A stretch of DNA of 64,000 bases, from assembly GCA_023402845.1 (NCBI GenBank), contig JAEYFP010000008.1:62001-126000 (forward strand). The letters run 5' to 3'. Source of the stretch: Bacillota bacterium. GTDB lineage: Bacteria; Bacillota; Clostridia; Lachnospirales; Lachnospiraceae. A program made the position numbers and the translations under genes. This document shows, one piece after another, positions 53,784 through 62,060 of this stretch; the first letter of the stretch is position 1; the number at the start of each line of letters is the position of its first letter. The notes beneath the pieces were generated by a model that did no database searches, was not told the origin of the DNA, and saw only the letters and a list, made by a program, of their open reading frames with translations.

Positions 53784-54744
53784 AGCTGACTGTGGATAAC
53801 AGCGCACCTGTCGGAACGAATAAAATCCGTTTCCACGTGCCGTTCTGAAGCTGTTTCAGAATATAGGCACTCAGCACGACTGCCGAGCATCCACAGCCAC
53901 TACCGCCCGCATGGGTATCTTGACTTTCCGGGTCAAATATTTCGATTCCGCAATCCATATGCCGGTCAGAGATATCCGCCCCCTTTTCTTTCAGTAACTC
54001 TATTAATAAGGTCTGACCTACCGTACCGAGGTCTCCGGTAATAATCTTGTCATAGTCCTTCGGTGTCCTTCCGAAGTCGGTCAAATGCTGGTAAATCAGA
54101 TCACAGGCTGCGGGTGCCATCGTTGCTCCCATATTCATGGAATCCTTTACACCGTAATCTACAATTCTGCCCGGTGTAAAACCTGTGATTTTCGCCCTCG
54201 ACAACAGCGTCTTTTCTTCTGAGAGTATAAACGCGCCGCTGCCCGTCACCGTCCAGGACGCCGACAGAGGACGCTGGCTTCCATATTGCAGGGGAAAGCG
54301 GAACTCTTTTTCCGCACTCCCAAAATGACTGGATGTCAGGCAAAGCACCCGTTCCGCAAACCCGCCCGCCACCGCCATTGAGCCGAGCCCCAACGATTCT
54401 CCGCAAGTTGAACAGGCACCGTACAATCCCAGTAGCGGAATATTCAGATCGGCCAGACCGAATGACGTCGCTATCAATTGACCGAGTAAATCCCCCGCGA
54501 ACACATAACGGATATAATCCGGCTTTAAGGATGCTTTCCCAATCGCGAGCAAGGCAGCCTCCTTCTGTAATGTACTTTCCGCCTCTTCCCATGATTCACA
54601 GCCGAACATCGCATCTTCGCTGATCATGTCAAACATACTTCCAAGCGGCCCCTCGCCTTCCTTCTTACCGACAATGGACGCGCTGCTAATTATATATACC
54701 GGATTCTCAAAGCATACGCTCTGCTTTCCCGCCATCTGTGCCAT
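53725..54744 (-). CDS. spoVAD: Stage V sporulation protein AD
   Basis: A 339-residue thiolase-fold protein of the SpoVA channel, which loads dipicolinic acid into the spore. PVYIISSASIVGKKEGEG, GLYGACSTCGESLGLG and the C-terminal GDLGTVGQTLLIELL with GCSAVVLSAYILKQL identify it. Downstream of spoVAC. It supports spore formation in this organism. Confidence 0.94.
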   Translation of the reverse strand: MAQMAGKQSVCFENPVYIISSASIVGKKEGEGPLGSMFDMISEDAMFGCESWEEAESTLQKEAALLAIGKASLKPDYIRYVFAGDLLGQLIATSFGLADLNIPLLGLYGACSTCGESLGLGSMAVAGGFAERVLCLTSSHFGSAEKEFRFPLQYGSQRPLSASWTVTGSGAFILSEEKTLLSRAKITGFTPGRIVDYGVKDSMNMGATMAPAACDLIYQHLTDFGRTPKDYDKIITGDLGTVGQTLLIELLKEKGADISDRHMDCGIEIFDPESQDTHAGGSGCGCSAVVLSAYILKQLQNGTWKRILFVPTGALLSTVSFNEGNSVPGIAHGVVIESV

Positions 54745-54865
54745 TTCTATCCCATCCTGTTTTATTTAATAATAATTGCCGATCTATTTTCTTGGCTAAT
54801 TCAATCTTAGTTTTTCCATCGAATTGCTATTTATACAAGGATTTTTTCAAGCAATAATTTTATTT

Positions 54866-55345
54866 CTACCATAAGCCAGCCATTTTACCGAGCCAATAAA
54901 ACAATCCCAAAACCCAGCTTGTAAAAATTCCGTATAGGATGACCGGTCCGGCGATCGTAAATACTTTAGAACCGACACCAAATACCTGACCTTCCCTTTT
55001 AAATTCCAAAGCGGCTGATGCGATTGAATTGGCAAAACCCGTAATCGGTACAAGAATGCCGGCGCCTGCAAATTTAGCAATGCTTGGATATAGATTCAAT
55101 CCTGTCAAAAGAGCGCTGAGCAGTACAAGCAGCATTGAACACCAGGCACCGGCTGTTTCTTTATCCAGCCCTCTTAAAGCTGCAAAATTCAATATCCACT
55201 CACCGAATGTACAGATGAGCCCGCCTGTTACAAACGCCTGCAGCAGCATCCTCCACATGGTATGTGTCGGGGTGACTGCCTTGATTTGCTTCTCATAATG
55301 ATCAATTGTCTCCTGCGAGACGTTTTTATTTCCCTGATGACCCAT
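54866..55345 (-). CDS. spoVAC: Stage V sporulation protein AC
   Basis: A 159-residue membrane protein with four membrane segments and the SpoVA core KFAGAGILVPITGFANSIASAALEFKREG (cut at its centre: AGILVPITGFANS). Length fits SpoVAC better than SpoVAEb. It lies between spoVAB and spoVAD with gaps of about 110-120 bp. Confidence 0.92.
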   Translation of the reverse strand: MGHQGNKNVSQETIDHYEKQIKAVTPTHTMWRMLLQAFVTGGLICTFGEWILNFAALRGLDKETAGAWCSMLLVLLSALLTGLNLYPSIAKFAGAGILVPITGFANSIASAALEFKREGQVFGVGSKVFTIAGPVILYGIFTSWVLGLFYWLGKMAGLW

Positions 55346-55452
55346 TTTTCTGCTCCCGTTTATTGTTTAAATTTTTAATTCAGCAGGATTGTTCCTGCTT
55401 AAAGTATTTACAAAAATGATAGAATTATACTGTTACATATTTTCCGCACTGC

Positions 55453-55938
55453 TCATATCATATACGCATAAAAAAACGAGCCCAGCAGTTTTCCGAATGC
55501 CATGCCAAAAATGATGGCCTTGATGCCAAGCGTCAGGTTTGTACGCCTTGCAAAAATCGGAATTGTATCCAAAAGCTCCGCAATAGCAAGCGCGAGACAA
55601 CCGACAAAAATACCCGTAAACAAGCCATAGAAAGACAGCATCCCCTTCCCGAGCCATTCTGTCCATGGCAGACCGGAGTTTTCCCATAACACGGCAGACC
55701 TTTCCCGCAGGTGTGACAGAAACACGCAGATTGGCTCGTAAAAAATGCTTGAAAGATTGCCGAAAAGCGTCCCGAGCACAACCATCTCTTCATATAAAAA
55801 TGCTTTGTCCGCCGTATGTGTCTTTCCTGCGAACCGCGGTACAAGCCCAACCGCTGTCAGAGTCGTAAACACGCCGCCTGACACAAACAAGCCAAAGCTC
55901 AGCCCCAGCACACAAAGCCCCGCTTCCTTCATCCACAT
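55453..55938 (-). CDS. spoVAB: Stage V sporulation protein AB
   Basis: A 161-residue membrane protein with about five membrane segments; LSFGLFVSGGVFTTLTAVGLVPRFAGKT and YEEMVVLGTLFG are typical of SpoVAB. First of the three spoVA genes. spoVAA and spoVAE are not in this window. Confidence 0.9.
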   Translation of the reverse strand: MWMKEAGLCVLGLSFGLFVSGGVFTTLTAVGLVPRFAGKTHTADKAFLYEEMVVLGTLFGNLSSIFYEPICVFLSHLRERSAVLWENSGLPWTEWLGKGMLSFYGLFTGIFVGCLALAIAELLDTIPIFARRTNLTLGIKAIIFGMAFGKLLGSFFYAYMI

Positions 55939-56004
55939 CCAAACAATTTCCCTCCCGTTTCCGGTTTTTTGCCTCTAAACAGCTATCAAAAGTATCTGCA
56001 AAGG

Positions 56005-56043
56005 CAAAAAAAATATACGCCGTCCCTTAAGACAACGTATATT
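56005..56043 (-). terminator. Intrinsic terminator after the adenosyltransferase gene
   Basis: ATATACG (56042-56036, minus strand) pairs with CGTATAT (56019-56013), with an inner GTC/GAC, followed by eight Ts. Confidence 0.85.
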
Positions 56044-56057
56044 CTCTATCATACTAT

Positions 56058-56543
56058 TTATTTCACAGTTACCACCCGGGAAACTTCGTCTGCGAGCTCG
56101 CAGATTTCATCGGGCAGCTGGATGCCTGTGATGACAAGGCTCTTATCCTCCGGCTTAGCGGCAATCAATGCCTTGAAATCTTCGATCGTAACAATTTGAT
56201 TATCAATCAGTCCCAATGCTTCATCCAGAATCAGGCAGTCACACTCGCCGGTAGCCAATACCTTTTTAGCAAAGTTCAGGCCGTTGCGGATGTTTGCGAT
56301 TGCCTCTTTTTTCTCCTCTTCAGATAGATCAAAATAGAATTCGTCGGATTTTTCAAATGTGAACAGCTTGATTTCCGGCTCAAGACGTCTGATAAAATCA
56401 AGCTCTGTCTGATTTTTCCCTTTTAAAAACTGTACGATGAATACACTTTTCCCCTGACTTGCGGCACGGATCGCCTGACCGACGGCAGCCGTCGTCTTGC
56501 CCTTCCCGTCACCGAAATACACGTAAATCAAACCCTCACTCAT
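56058..56543 (-). CDS. cobO: ATP:corrinoid adenosyltransferase (CobO/BtuR)
   Basis: A 161-residue enzyme that adenosylates the corrinoid to make coenzyme B12. The P-loop YFGDGKGKTTAAVGQ (near residue 10) and CDCLILDEALGLID (Walker B) are typical. ATG 56543 after AGAGGTGG is chosen. No other cobalamin genes are nearby, so salvage of corrinoids is likely. Confidence 0.9.
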   Translation of the reverse strand: MSEGLIYVYFGDGKGKTTAAVGQAIRAASQGKSVFIVQFLKGKNQTELDFIRRLEPEIKLFTFEKSDEFYFDLSEEEKKEAIANIRNGLNFAKKVLATGECDCLILDEALGLIDNQIVTIEDFKALIAAKPEDKSLVITGIQLPDEICELADEVSRVVTVK

Positions 56544-56628
56544 AAGCCACCTCTTAAGGAATTTTTCTCTCATTGTTGGTGATACGCTGGATATCATATC
56601 ACTATCGTCAGGCAAAATCAACTGTTTT

Positions 56629-57255
56629 CTATTCTTCATATTCCAATTTTCCTACGGATACCTCATAGGCAACCCGCTTTTCCAGATCCTCCTCAGAGAC
56701 ACGCTTCATATATTCCCTGCTCTGGATACGCCCATATACCTTTGTTCTCTTTCCGACTTCAAAATTTGCGGCAAATCTGGCGTTTCTTCCCCAGCAGATG
56801 CATGGGATATAGTCACTCTTTCCATAAGGCCTGTTTACGGCTAACAGCAGATCGGTGATTTCTCTTCCAAGCGGCGTTTTTCGGTAAATAGGAGGTTTGC
56901 AAATATAACCGTCTAAAAAAATCTGATTTGTTTTCTGGTTTTCTTCGATTTCGTCTATGTAGGATACTTCTCTTACAAATACAGATAATACAAGCCGGTT
57001 TTTCTTTTCCTCATGCCTGTTATAAGAACGAAATTGTCCGATAATGGAAATTTTACAGCCCTTATAATCCTCCTGCACATTCATCAGCCGCTCCGATACC
57101 ATGAGGGGAATCACATCGGCTGAGTCGCTCAATCGGGTTACAAGAAGATCTATCATATAGAATCCCTCTCCAAACACCTCGTGGCTGTAAGTGAAATCAC
57201 CGATAATTTCTCCCATCATTGTTACCTGATTGTTTTCAATTACTTTATCTGTCAT
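56629..57255 (-). CDS. Single-stranded DNA-binding protein with two OB folds
   Basis: A 208-residue protein with two SSB-like OB folds in tandem (about 1-105 and 107-208; VTMMGEIIGDFTYSHEVFG and IFLDGYICKPPIYRKTPLGR). It lacks the acidic tail of classical Ssb. Clostridial proteins of this type are annotated as SSB-like; the partner is unknown. Confidence 0.8.
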   Translation of the reverse strand: MTDKVIENNQVTMMGEIIGDFTYSHEVFGEGFYMIDLLVTRLSDSADVIPLMVSERLMNVQEDYKGCKISIIGQFRSYNRHEEKKNRLVLSVFVREVSYIDEIEENQKTNQIFLDGYICKPPIYRKTPLGREITDLLLAVNRPYGKSDYIPCICWGRNARFAANFEVGKRTKVYGRIQSREYMKRVSEEDLEKRVAYEVSVGKLEYEE

Positions 57256-57606
57256 TTTAGTTCTCCCTTCCTGGAGGGCACCGTAACCCCCGCTTCAGAA
57301 TTTTTTCTAGTTCGGTATTACTATATATATGAAGGGATTTTTACTTTATGATGATTTGATGCCATAAATCGTTCACCTTTTTCTCCGATAATGCGGGCAT
57401 ATTCCTTTCCAATCTGCATTTTTCATTCCAAGCTCCTTTTTTTCTACAAGATTCGCGGCAAAAGCATTTTTTCTTTGATTTATTTGATTTTTCTTGTTTT
57501 CCCAGAAATATGTGCTATACTATTACGGTTGAGCATACTTTTCCAGTCCAGACTGGAATTTTTAAATTAATGAAGCGTCACACACCGAATTAGGAAGGAA
57601 GGTTTT
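57256..57606 (+). promoter_or_regulatory. Intergenic region and promoter before typA
   Basis: This 351-bp AT-rich gap contains TTGTTT-N16-TATACT (-10 at 57516-57521) and, right behind the expected start, the hairpin TTCCAGTC/GACTGGAA (57541-57558) followed by TTTTT, which resembles a short attenuator. No gene is seen. Confidence 0.5.
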
Positions 57607-59439
57607 ATGTTAACCAAAAGAGAGGATATTCGAAATATTGCGATCATCGCCCATGTCGACCACGGCAAAACGACGCTCGTGGACGTGTTGCTGCGGCAGA
57701 GCGGCGTCTTTCGCGAAAATCAGGAAGTTGCCGAACGTGTCATGGACTCTAATGACATTGAACGTGAGCGCGGAATCACAATTTTATCTAAAAATACGGC
57801 TGTTACTTATCAAAATACAAAGATCAATATCATCGATACACCTGGACATGCCGATTTCGGCGGCGAGGTGGAGCGGGTTCTGAAAATGGTAAACGGCGCG
57901 GTGCTCGTTGTCGATGCATTCGAGGGAACGATGCCGCAGACAAAATTTGTTTTAAAAAAGGCTCTCGCCTTAAAACTGCCTGTCATCGTCTGTGTCAACA
58001 AAATCGACCGTCCGGAGGCACGCTGCGAAGAAGTTGTGGATGAGGTATTAGAGCTGTTCATGGATTTGGATGCCTCCGACAAGCAGCTTGACTGTCCGTT
58101 TATATTCGCTTCCGCAAAGACCGGCCAGGCAGGACTCGACTATAAAAACGTGGGGCCAAACATGGTGCCGCTGTTTGAAGCGATCCTTGATTATATTCCC
58201 GCGCCCGAAGGTGATACAAACGCCGGTACGCAAGTACTCATCAGCACGATTGATTATAACGAATATGTCGGCCGGATTGGAGTCGGCAAGGTCGATAACG
58301 GAATCATCCGCGTCAATCAGGATGCTGTCATCGTCAACGCGCACGAGCCTGAGAAGCAGAAAAAAGTAAAGGTCAGTGCACTTTATGAGTATGACGGATT
58401 GAACAAGATCAATGTCAAGGAAGCCGGTATCGGCTCGATTGTTGCAATTTCGGGTATTTCCGATATTCACATCGGGGATACGATCTGTGCACCCGAAAAT
58501 CCCGCACCGATTCCGTTTCAGAAAATAACGGAGCCGACAATTTCGATGCAGTTTATGGTCAATGATTCCCCTCTTGCCGGACAGGAAGGCAAATATGTGA
58601 CATCCCGCCATTTAAGAGACCGCCTGTTCCGCGAATTGAATACCGATGTCAGCCTGCGTGTTGAAGAAACCGATACGACAGAATGCTTTAAGGTATCCGG
58701 TCGCGGCGAGCTGCACCTTTCTGTGCTGATCGAAAACATGCGCAGAGAGGGCTATGAATTTGCGGTCAGCAAGGCTGAGGTTTTGTACCATACCGATTCC
58801 AAGGGCAGAAAAACAGAGCCGATGGAACTTGCCTATATTGATGTACCGGAAGAGTTTACCGGCACCGTTATTGAAAAACTTGGTCAGAGAAAAGGCGAGC
58901 TGCAGAATATGACACCTATTACCGGCGGCTACACACGAATGGAATTCTCAATTCCCGCTCGCGGACTGATCGGCTACCGCGGTGAATTCATGACTGACAC
59001 GAAAGGAAATGGAATTATCAATACCATTTTCGATGAATATGCGCCCTTCAAGGGTGACATCCAGTTCCGCAAGCAGGGCTCCCTCATTGCTTTTGAAACC
59101 GGCGAATCCATCACTTACGGCCTCTATAACGCGCAGGAACGCGGTATTTTGTTTATCGGACCCGGAGAAAAGGTCTATGCCGGGATGATCATCGGACAGA
59201 GCGGTAAGCCGGAGGATGTCGAAATCAACGTATGTAAAAAGAAACAGCTCACGAATACGCGTGCTTCCGGCTCTGATGAAGCACTGCGCCTCTCTCCGCC
59301 TAAAATCTTGAGTTTGGAGCAGGCATTGGAATTTATCGATACGGATGAGCTGCTTGAAATCACGCCGGAAAGCCTGCGTATTCGAAAAAAGATACTTGAC
59401 CCGACGCTCAGAAAGCGATCTTCCTTTAAGAAGTCATAA
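57607..59439 (+). CDS. typA: Translational GTPase TypA/BipA
   Basis: A 610-residue ribosome-associated GTPase. The GTPase motifs are AHVDHGKTT, RERGITI, DTPGHADF and NKID. EF-G-like domains follow; RGELHLSVLIENMRREGYEF and RGLIGYRGEFMTDTKG are diagnostic. It aids 50S assembly and stress tolerance in other bacteria. It overlaps mgtE at the 3' end by 6 bp on opposite strands. Confidence 0.96.
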   Translation: MLTKREDIRNIAIIAHVDHGKTTLVDVLLRQSGVFRENQEVAERVMDSNDIERERGITILSKNTAVTYQNTKINIIDTPGHADFGGEVERVLKMVNGAVLVVDAFEGTMPQTKFVLKKALALKLPVIVCVNKIDRPEARCEEVVDEVLELFMDLDASDKQLDCPFIFASAKTGQAGLDYKNVGPNMVPLFEAILDYIPAPEGDTNAGTQVLISTIDYNEYVGRIGVGKVDNGIIRVNQDAVIVNAHEPEKQKKVKVSALYEYDGLNKINVKEAGIGSIVAISGISDIHIGDTICAPENPAPIPFQKITEPTISMQFMVNDSPLAGQEGKYVTSRHLRDRLFRELNTDVSLRVEETDTTECFKVSGRGELHLSVLIENMRREGYEFAVSKAEVLYHTDSKGRKTEPMELAYIDVPEEFTGTVIEKLGQRKGELQNMTPITGGYTRMEFSIPARGLIGYRGEFMTDTKGNGIINTIFDEYAPFKGDIQFRKQGSLIAFETGESITYGLYNAQERGILFIGPGEKVYAGMIIGQSGKPEDVEINVCKKKQLTNTRASGSDEALRLSPPKILSLEQALEFIDTDELLEITPESLRIRKKILDPTLRKRSSFKKS

Positions 59440-60777
59440 ATGCAGTAATTGTGTTGCTACCTGAAAATAGATAATCAGGGAAAGCGCATCCATAATTGTA
59501 GAAATAAACGGGCTTGCCATGACTGCCGGATCAAAACCGAGCTGCTTTGTAACCATCGGCAGCACACAACCCACAATTTTGGCAAAAAATACGGTCGCAA
59601 GCAGTGTCAGGCATACAACAAGCCCGACAACAACAGGTACATGATCAACCATCATGACCTTAACAAAGCTTGCGGCCGCAAGCGTAATGCCGCAGAGGAT
59701 CGCCACGCGTGACTCCTTCCAAACGATGCGGAAAATGTCCTTAAACTCAATCTCATTCAGTGACAGGCCTCGGATAACCGTCGCAGATACCTGTCCTCCT
59801 GCATTACCGCCTGTACCGGTCAGCATCGGAATGAACGAAGTCAGCACGATATATGCGCCAAGCGCTTCTTCATAATGTGTAATGATCTTTCCGGTCACCG
59901 TAGCAGAAATCATCAATAACAGCAACCAAGGAATACGCTTTTTCCACATTTCCCAGACACCGCTCTTCATATAGGGTTTATCGGTCGGCACAATAGCCGC
60001 CATTCGTTCGATATCCTCTGTCGCCTCTTCACGCATAATATCAACGATATCGTCAATCGTAATAATTCCAACAAGGCGGTTCTCATTATCAACAACAGGC
60101 ATTGCGGTGAAATCATATTTGGAAAAAAGCATTGCGACCTCTTCCTGATCCGTCAGAGTTTTGATCGAAATAACATTTTCCTCCATGATATCCCCAATGA
60201 CCTCATCCGCTTTATGGATCAGCAAATACCGAAGTGACACCGTTCCGATCAGGTGCCTCTCCCTGTCAAGTACATAACAGATATTGATGGTCTCGCTGTC
60301 AATCCCTACCTTGCGGATCCGCTCAATCGCCTGCTCTACAGTCAGCGTCTCCTTTAAATCCACAAACTCGACTGTCATAATGCTTCCCGCGGAATATTCG
60401 GGATATCGGAGCAGATGGTTAATATCTCTCCTTGTTTCCGAATTTGCACCCGCAAGCAGCTTTGTAACAACACCCGCCGGCATTTCCTCCATCAAGTCGG
60501 TCGCGTCGTCGGCCATCAGATTGTTGATAATATTAGCAGCTTCGTTATCGGTCAGGGAGGTTATAATAATCTGTTCTGTTTCAATGGGAAGGTACGCAAA
60601 AATATCTGCCGCGATAGTTTTGGGCAGAATGCGAAATACCTTGATCAATTCCTTTCCGGGCAGCTCCTCTAAAGCAGCGGCAATATCGGCCTCATTCCAT
60701 TCGACAAGCTCCTGGCGAAGACGGGTATACTGCTTGTTCTCAATTAATTCTTGGATTTCTTCCATAGACATAGACAT
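59434..60777 (-). CDS. mgtE: Magnesium transporter MgtE
   Basis: A 447-residue channel for Mg. The N-domain (MEEIQELIENKQY...LEELPGKELIKVFRILP), two CBS domains (~130-255) and five membrane helices with MLTGTGGNAGGQVSATVIRG (selectivity region) are present. Three in-frame ATGs (60777, 60771, 60765) follow AAAGGAG; the first is used. A 40-codon leader ORF overlaps its start. No M-box riboswitch was recognised. Confidence 0.95.
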   Translation of the reverse strand: MSMSMEEIQELIENKQYTRLRQELVEWNEADIAAALEELPGKELIKVFRILPKTIAADIFAYLPIETEQIIITSLTDNEAANIINNLMADDATDLMEEMPAGVVTKLLAGANSETRRDINHLLRYPEYSAGSIMTVEFVDLKETLTVEQAIERIRKVGIDSETINICYVLDRERHLIGTVSLRYLLIHKADEVIGDIMEENVISIKTLTDQEEVAMLFSKYDFTAMPVVDNENRLVGIITIDDIVDIMREEATEDIERMAAIVPTDKPYMKSGVWEMWKKRIPWLLLLMISATVTGKIITHYEEALGAYIVLTSFIPMLTGTGGNAGGQVSATVIRGLSLNEIEFKDIFRIVWKESRVAILCGITLAAASFVKVMMVDHVPVVVGLVVCLTLLATVFFAKIVGCVLPMVTKQLGFDPAVMASPFISTIMDALSLIIYFQVATQLLHL

Positions 60778-60862
60778 AGTAGTAGTCTCCTTTATATGTA
60801 GTTTTTATGTGAGACGATCGCCCGGGAACATCTGATGACGAGTTATTCGCTGTCTTCTTCAT
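60740..60862 (-). CDS. Possible leader peptide overlapping the mgtE start
   Basis: A 40-codon ORF with AAGGTGG before its ATG (60862) reads MKKTANNSSSDVPGRSSHIK at its start, then a YYYVYVY stretch translated across the mgtE ribosome-binding site and start codons, ending 38 bp into mgtE in another frame. Translation of it would open or cover the mgtE start. It could be fortuitous. Confidence 0.4.
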   Translation of the reverse strand: MKKTANNSSSDVPGRSSHIKTTYKGDYYYVYVYGRNPRIN

Positions 60863-60991
60863 AAAAACCACCACCTTTCCACTATGTCCGCCCGGCGGTG
60901 AAAAACCGATACCACCGAAGCCATGGACCTGATATGTCATACGTACTGTTTCACTATAGCAAACAGCAATTTTTTAGTCAAGAAAAATATA

Positions 60992-61651
60992 TTACTCCTC
61001 AAACAAAAGAAGTTTACCATTTACATCCGCATAACAACATTCACTGCCTTTTTCAAGCACTGCCTGCCCGCTTGTTACTTCAGTAATTTCCAAAACAGCC
61101 TGTTCCAATGCGGCCTTCGGAAGCAGAATTTCAAATGCGGCCTTCTCGGCATAATCCGACTTCAATAAGGAATAACTATTTTTTTCGAATAGGTATTGCA
61201 GTTTTCCGATACCGGAATAATCCGTCGTAACCGACAGTCTTCTGCCGAATTTCTTCTCAATCACAAGGCAGCTTTTCAGCCCCTCCTTTACGGCGCTCTG
61301 ATAGGCACGCACAAGTCCGCCGGTACCTAACAGCGTCCCGCCGAAATAACGCGTCACGACGACAGCAATATTCCTGATTTCTTCGCCTAACAAAACCTCC
61401 AACATCGGGCGGCCCGCCGTACCACCCGGCTCTCCGTCATCCGAACATCGCGTCAGCCCGGCATTCCTACCTATTACAAAGGCGCTGCAGTTATGTGCGG
61501 CATTCCAATATTGCTTTTTCATTTCATTGATAAAGGCAGTGGCCTCCTCCTCTGTCGCCGCAGGCCTCACCGTTGCAATAAACCGAGACTTCTTCTCTTC
61601 GATTTCTCCCTCACCGCCCTCATACAGGCATCGGTAACTATCCATTTGCAA
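60992..61651 (-). CDS. YigZ/IMPACT family protein
   Basis: A 219-residue cytoplasmic protein of the UPF0029 (IMPACT) family: KKSRFIATVRPAATEEEA, RCSDDGEPGGTAGRPML and VTRYFGGTLLGTGGLVRAY are the signature. A C-terminal domain (DUF1949 type) follows. Start: TTG 61651 lies six bases after GGGGAGG, while ATG 61645 is twelve bases after it; the TTG is slightly favoured. Confidence 0.9.
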   Translation of the reverse strand: MQMDSYRCLYEGGEGEIEEKKSRFIATVRPAATEEEATAFINEMKKQYWNAAHNCSAFVIGRNAGLTRCSDDGEPGGTAGRPMLEVLLGEEIRNIAVVVTRYFGGTLLGTGGLVRAYQSAVKEGLKSCLVIEKKFGRRLSVTTDYSGIGKLQYLFEKNSYSLLKSDYAEKAAFEILLPKAALEQAVLEITEVTSGQAVLEKGSECCYADVNGKLLLFEE

Positions 61652-61759
61652 GCAATTCCTCCCCTATTTTTAAATTTAAAGATACTTTTTGCATGAAATT
61701 ATTAAAATCTGTATACAATCATATCAGTGCTGCTTTTCCTCGTCAATGCTGAGAATGGC

Positions 61760-61771
61760 GTGAGCAGTAAC
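61760..61771. repeat. Degenerate GTTACTGTTCAC repeat copy
   Basis: GTGAGCAGTAAC differs from the inverse of the repeat at one base. Intergenic. Confidence 0.45.
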
Positions 61772-61830
61772 GGAGAAACGAAAACTTTTCTTAAAAAATC
61801 TATTTTTGCTTTATTTACATAAGAATTATG

Positions 61831-62001
61831 CTATAATGTCGTAAGACATTATAGTGCGCCGGAACGAAGAGGAGTGCGCATAGAAGCATGAAGGGAAGCT
61901 TCATGTTATAATGTCGTAAGACATTATAGTGCGCTGGAACGAAGAGGAGTGCGCATAGAAGCATGAAGGGAAGCTTCATGCTATAATGTCGTAAGACATT
62001 A
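61831..62001. repeat. 75-bp tandem repeat upstream of the penicillin-binding protein
   Basis: Two full units (61831-61905, 61906-61980) with two mismatches, then a 21-bp partial third (61981-62001). Each begins with a hairpin TATAATGTC-GTAA-GACATTATA and ends with another, GCATGAAG...CTTCATGC. Each also contains GAGGAG and a seven-codon ORF (MKGSFML). It fills much of the 409-bp gap between the YigZ-type and PBP genes. Confidence 0.85.
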
Positions 62002-62060
62002 GTTTATTTCAGCCCTGCAGCTATACGGCAGGGTGTCAGTATAGTAAGGAGGCCATACTC

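Noticed and set aside
60778..60960. M-box magnesium riboswitch before mgtE
   Set aside because: The stretch is shorter than an M-box and lacks its conserved core; a leader ORF explains more of it.
61831..62001. CRISPR array
   Set aside because: The repeats are adjacent with no unique spacers and only two full copies, and no cas gene is present.
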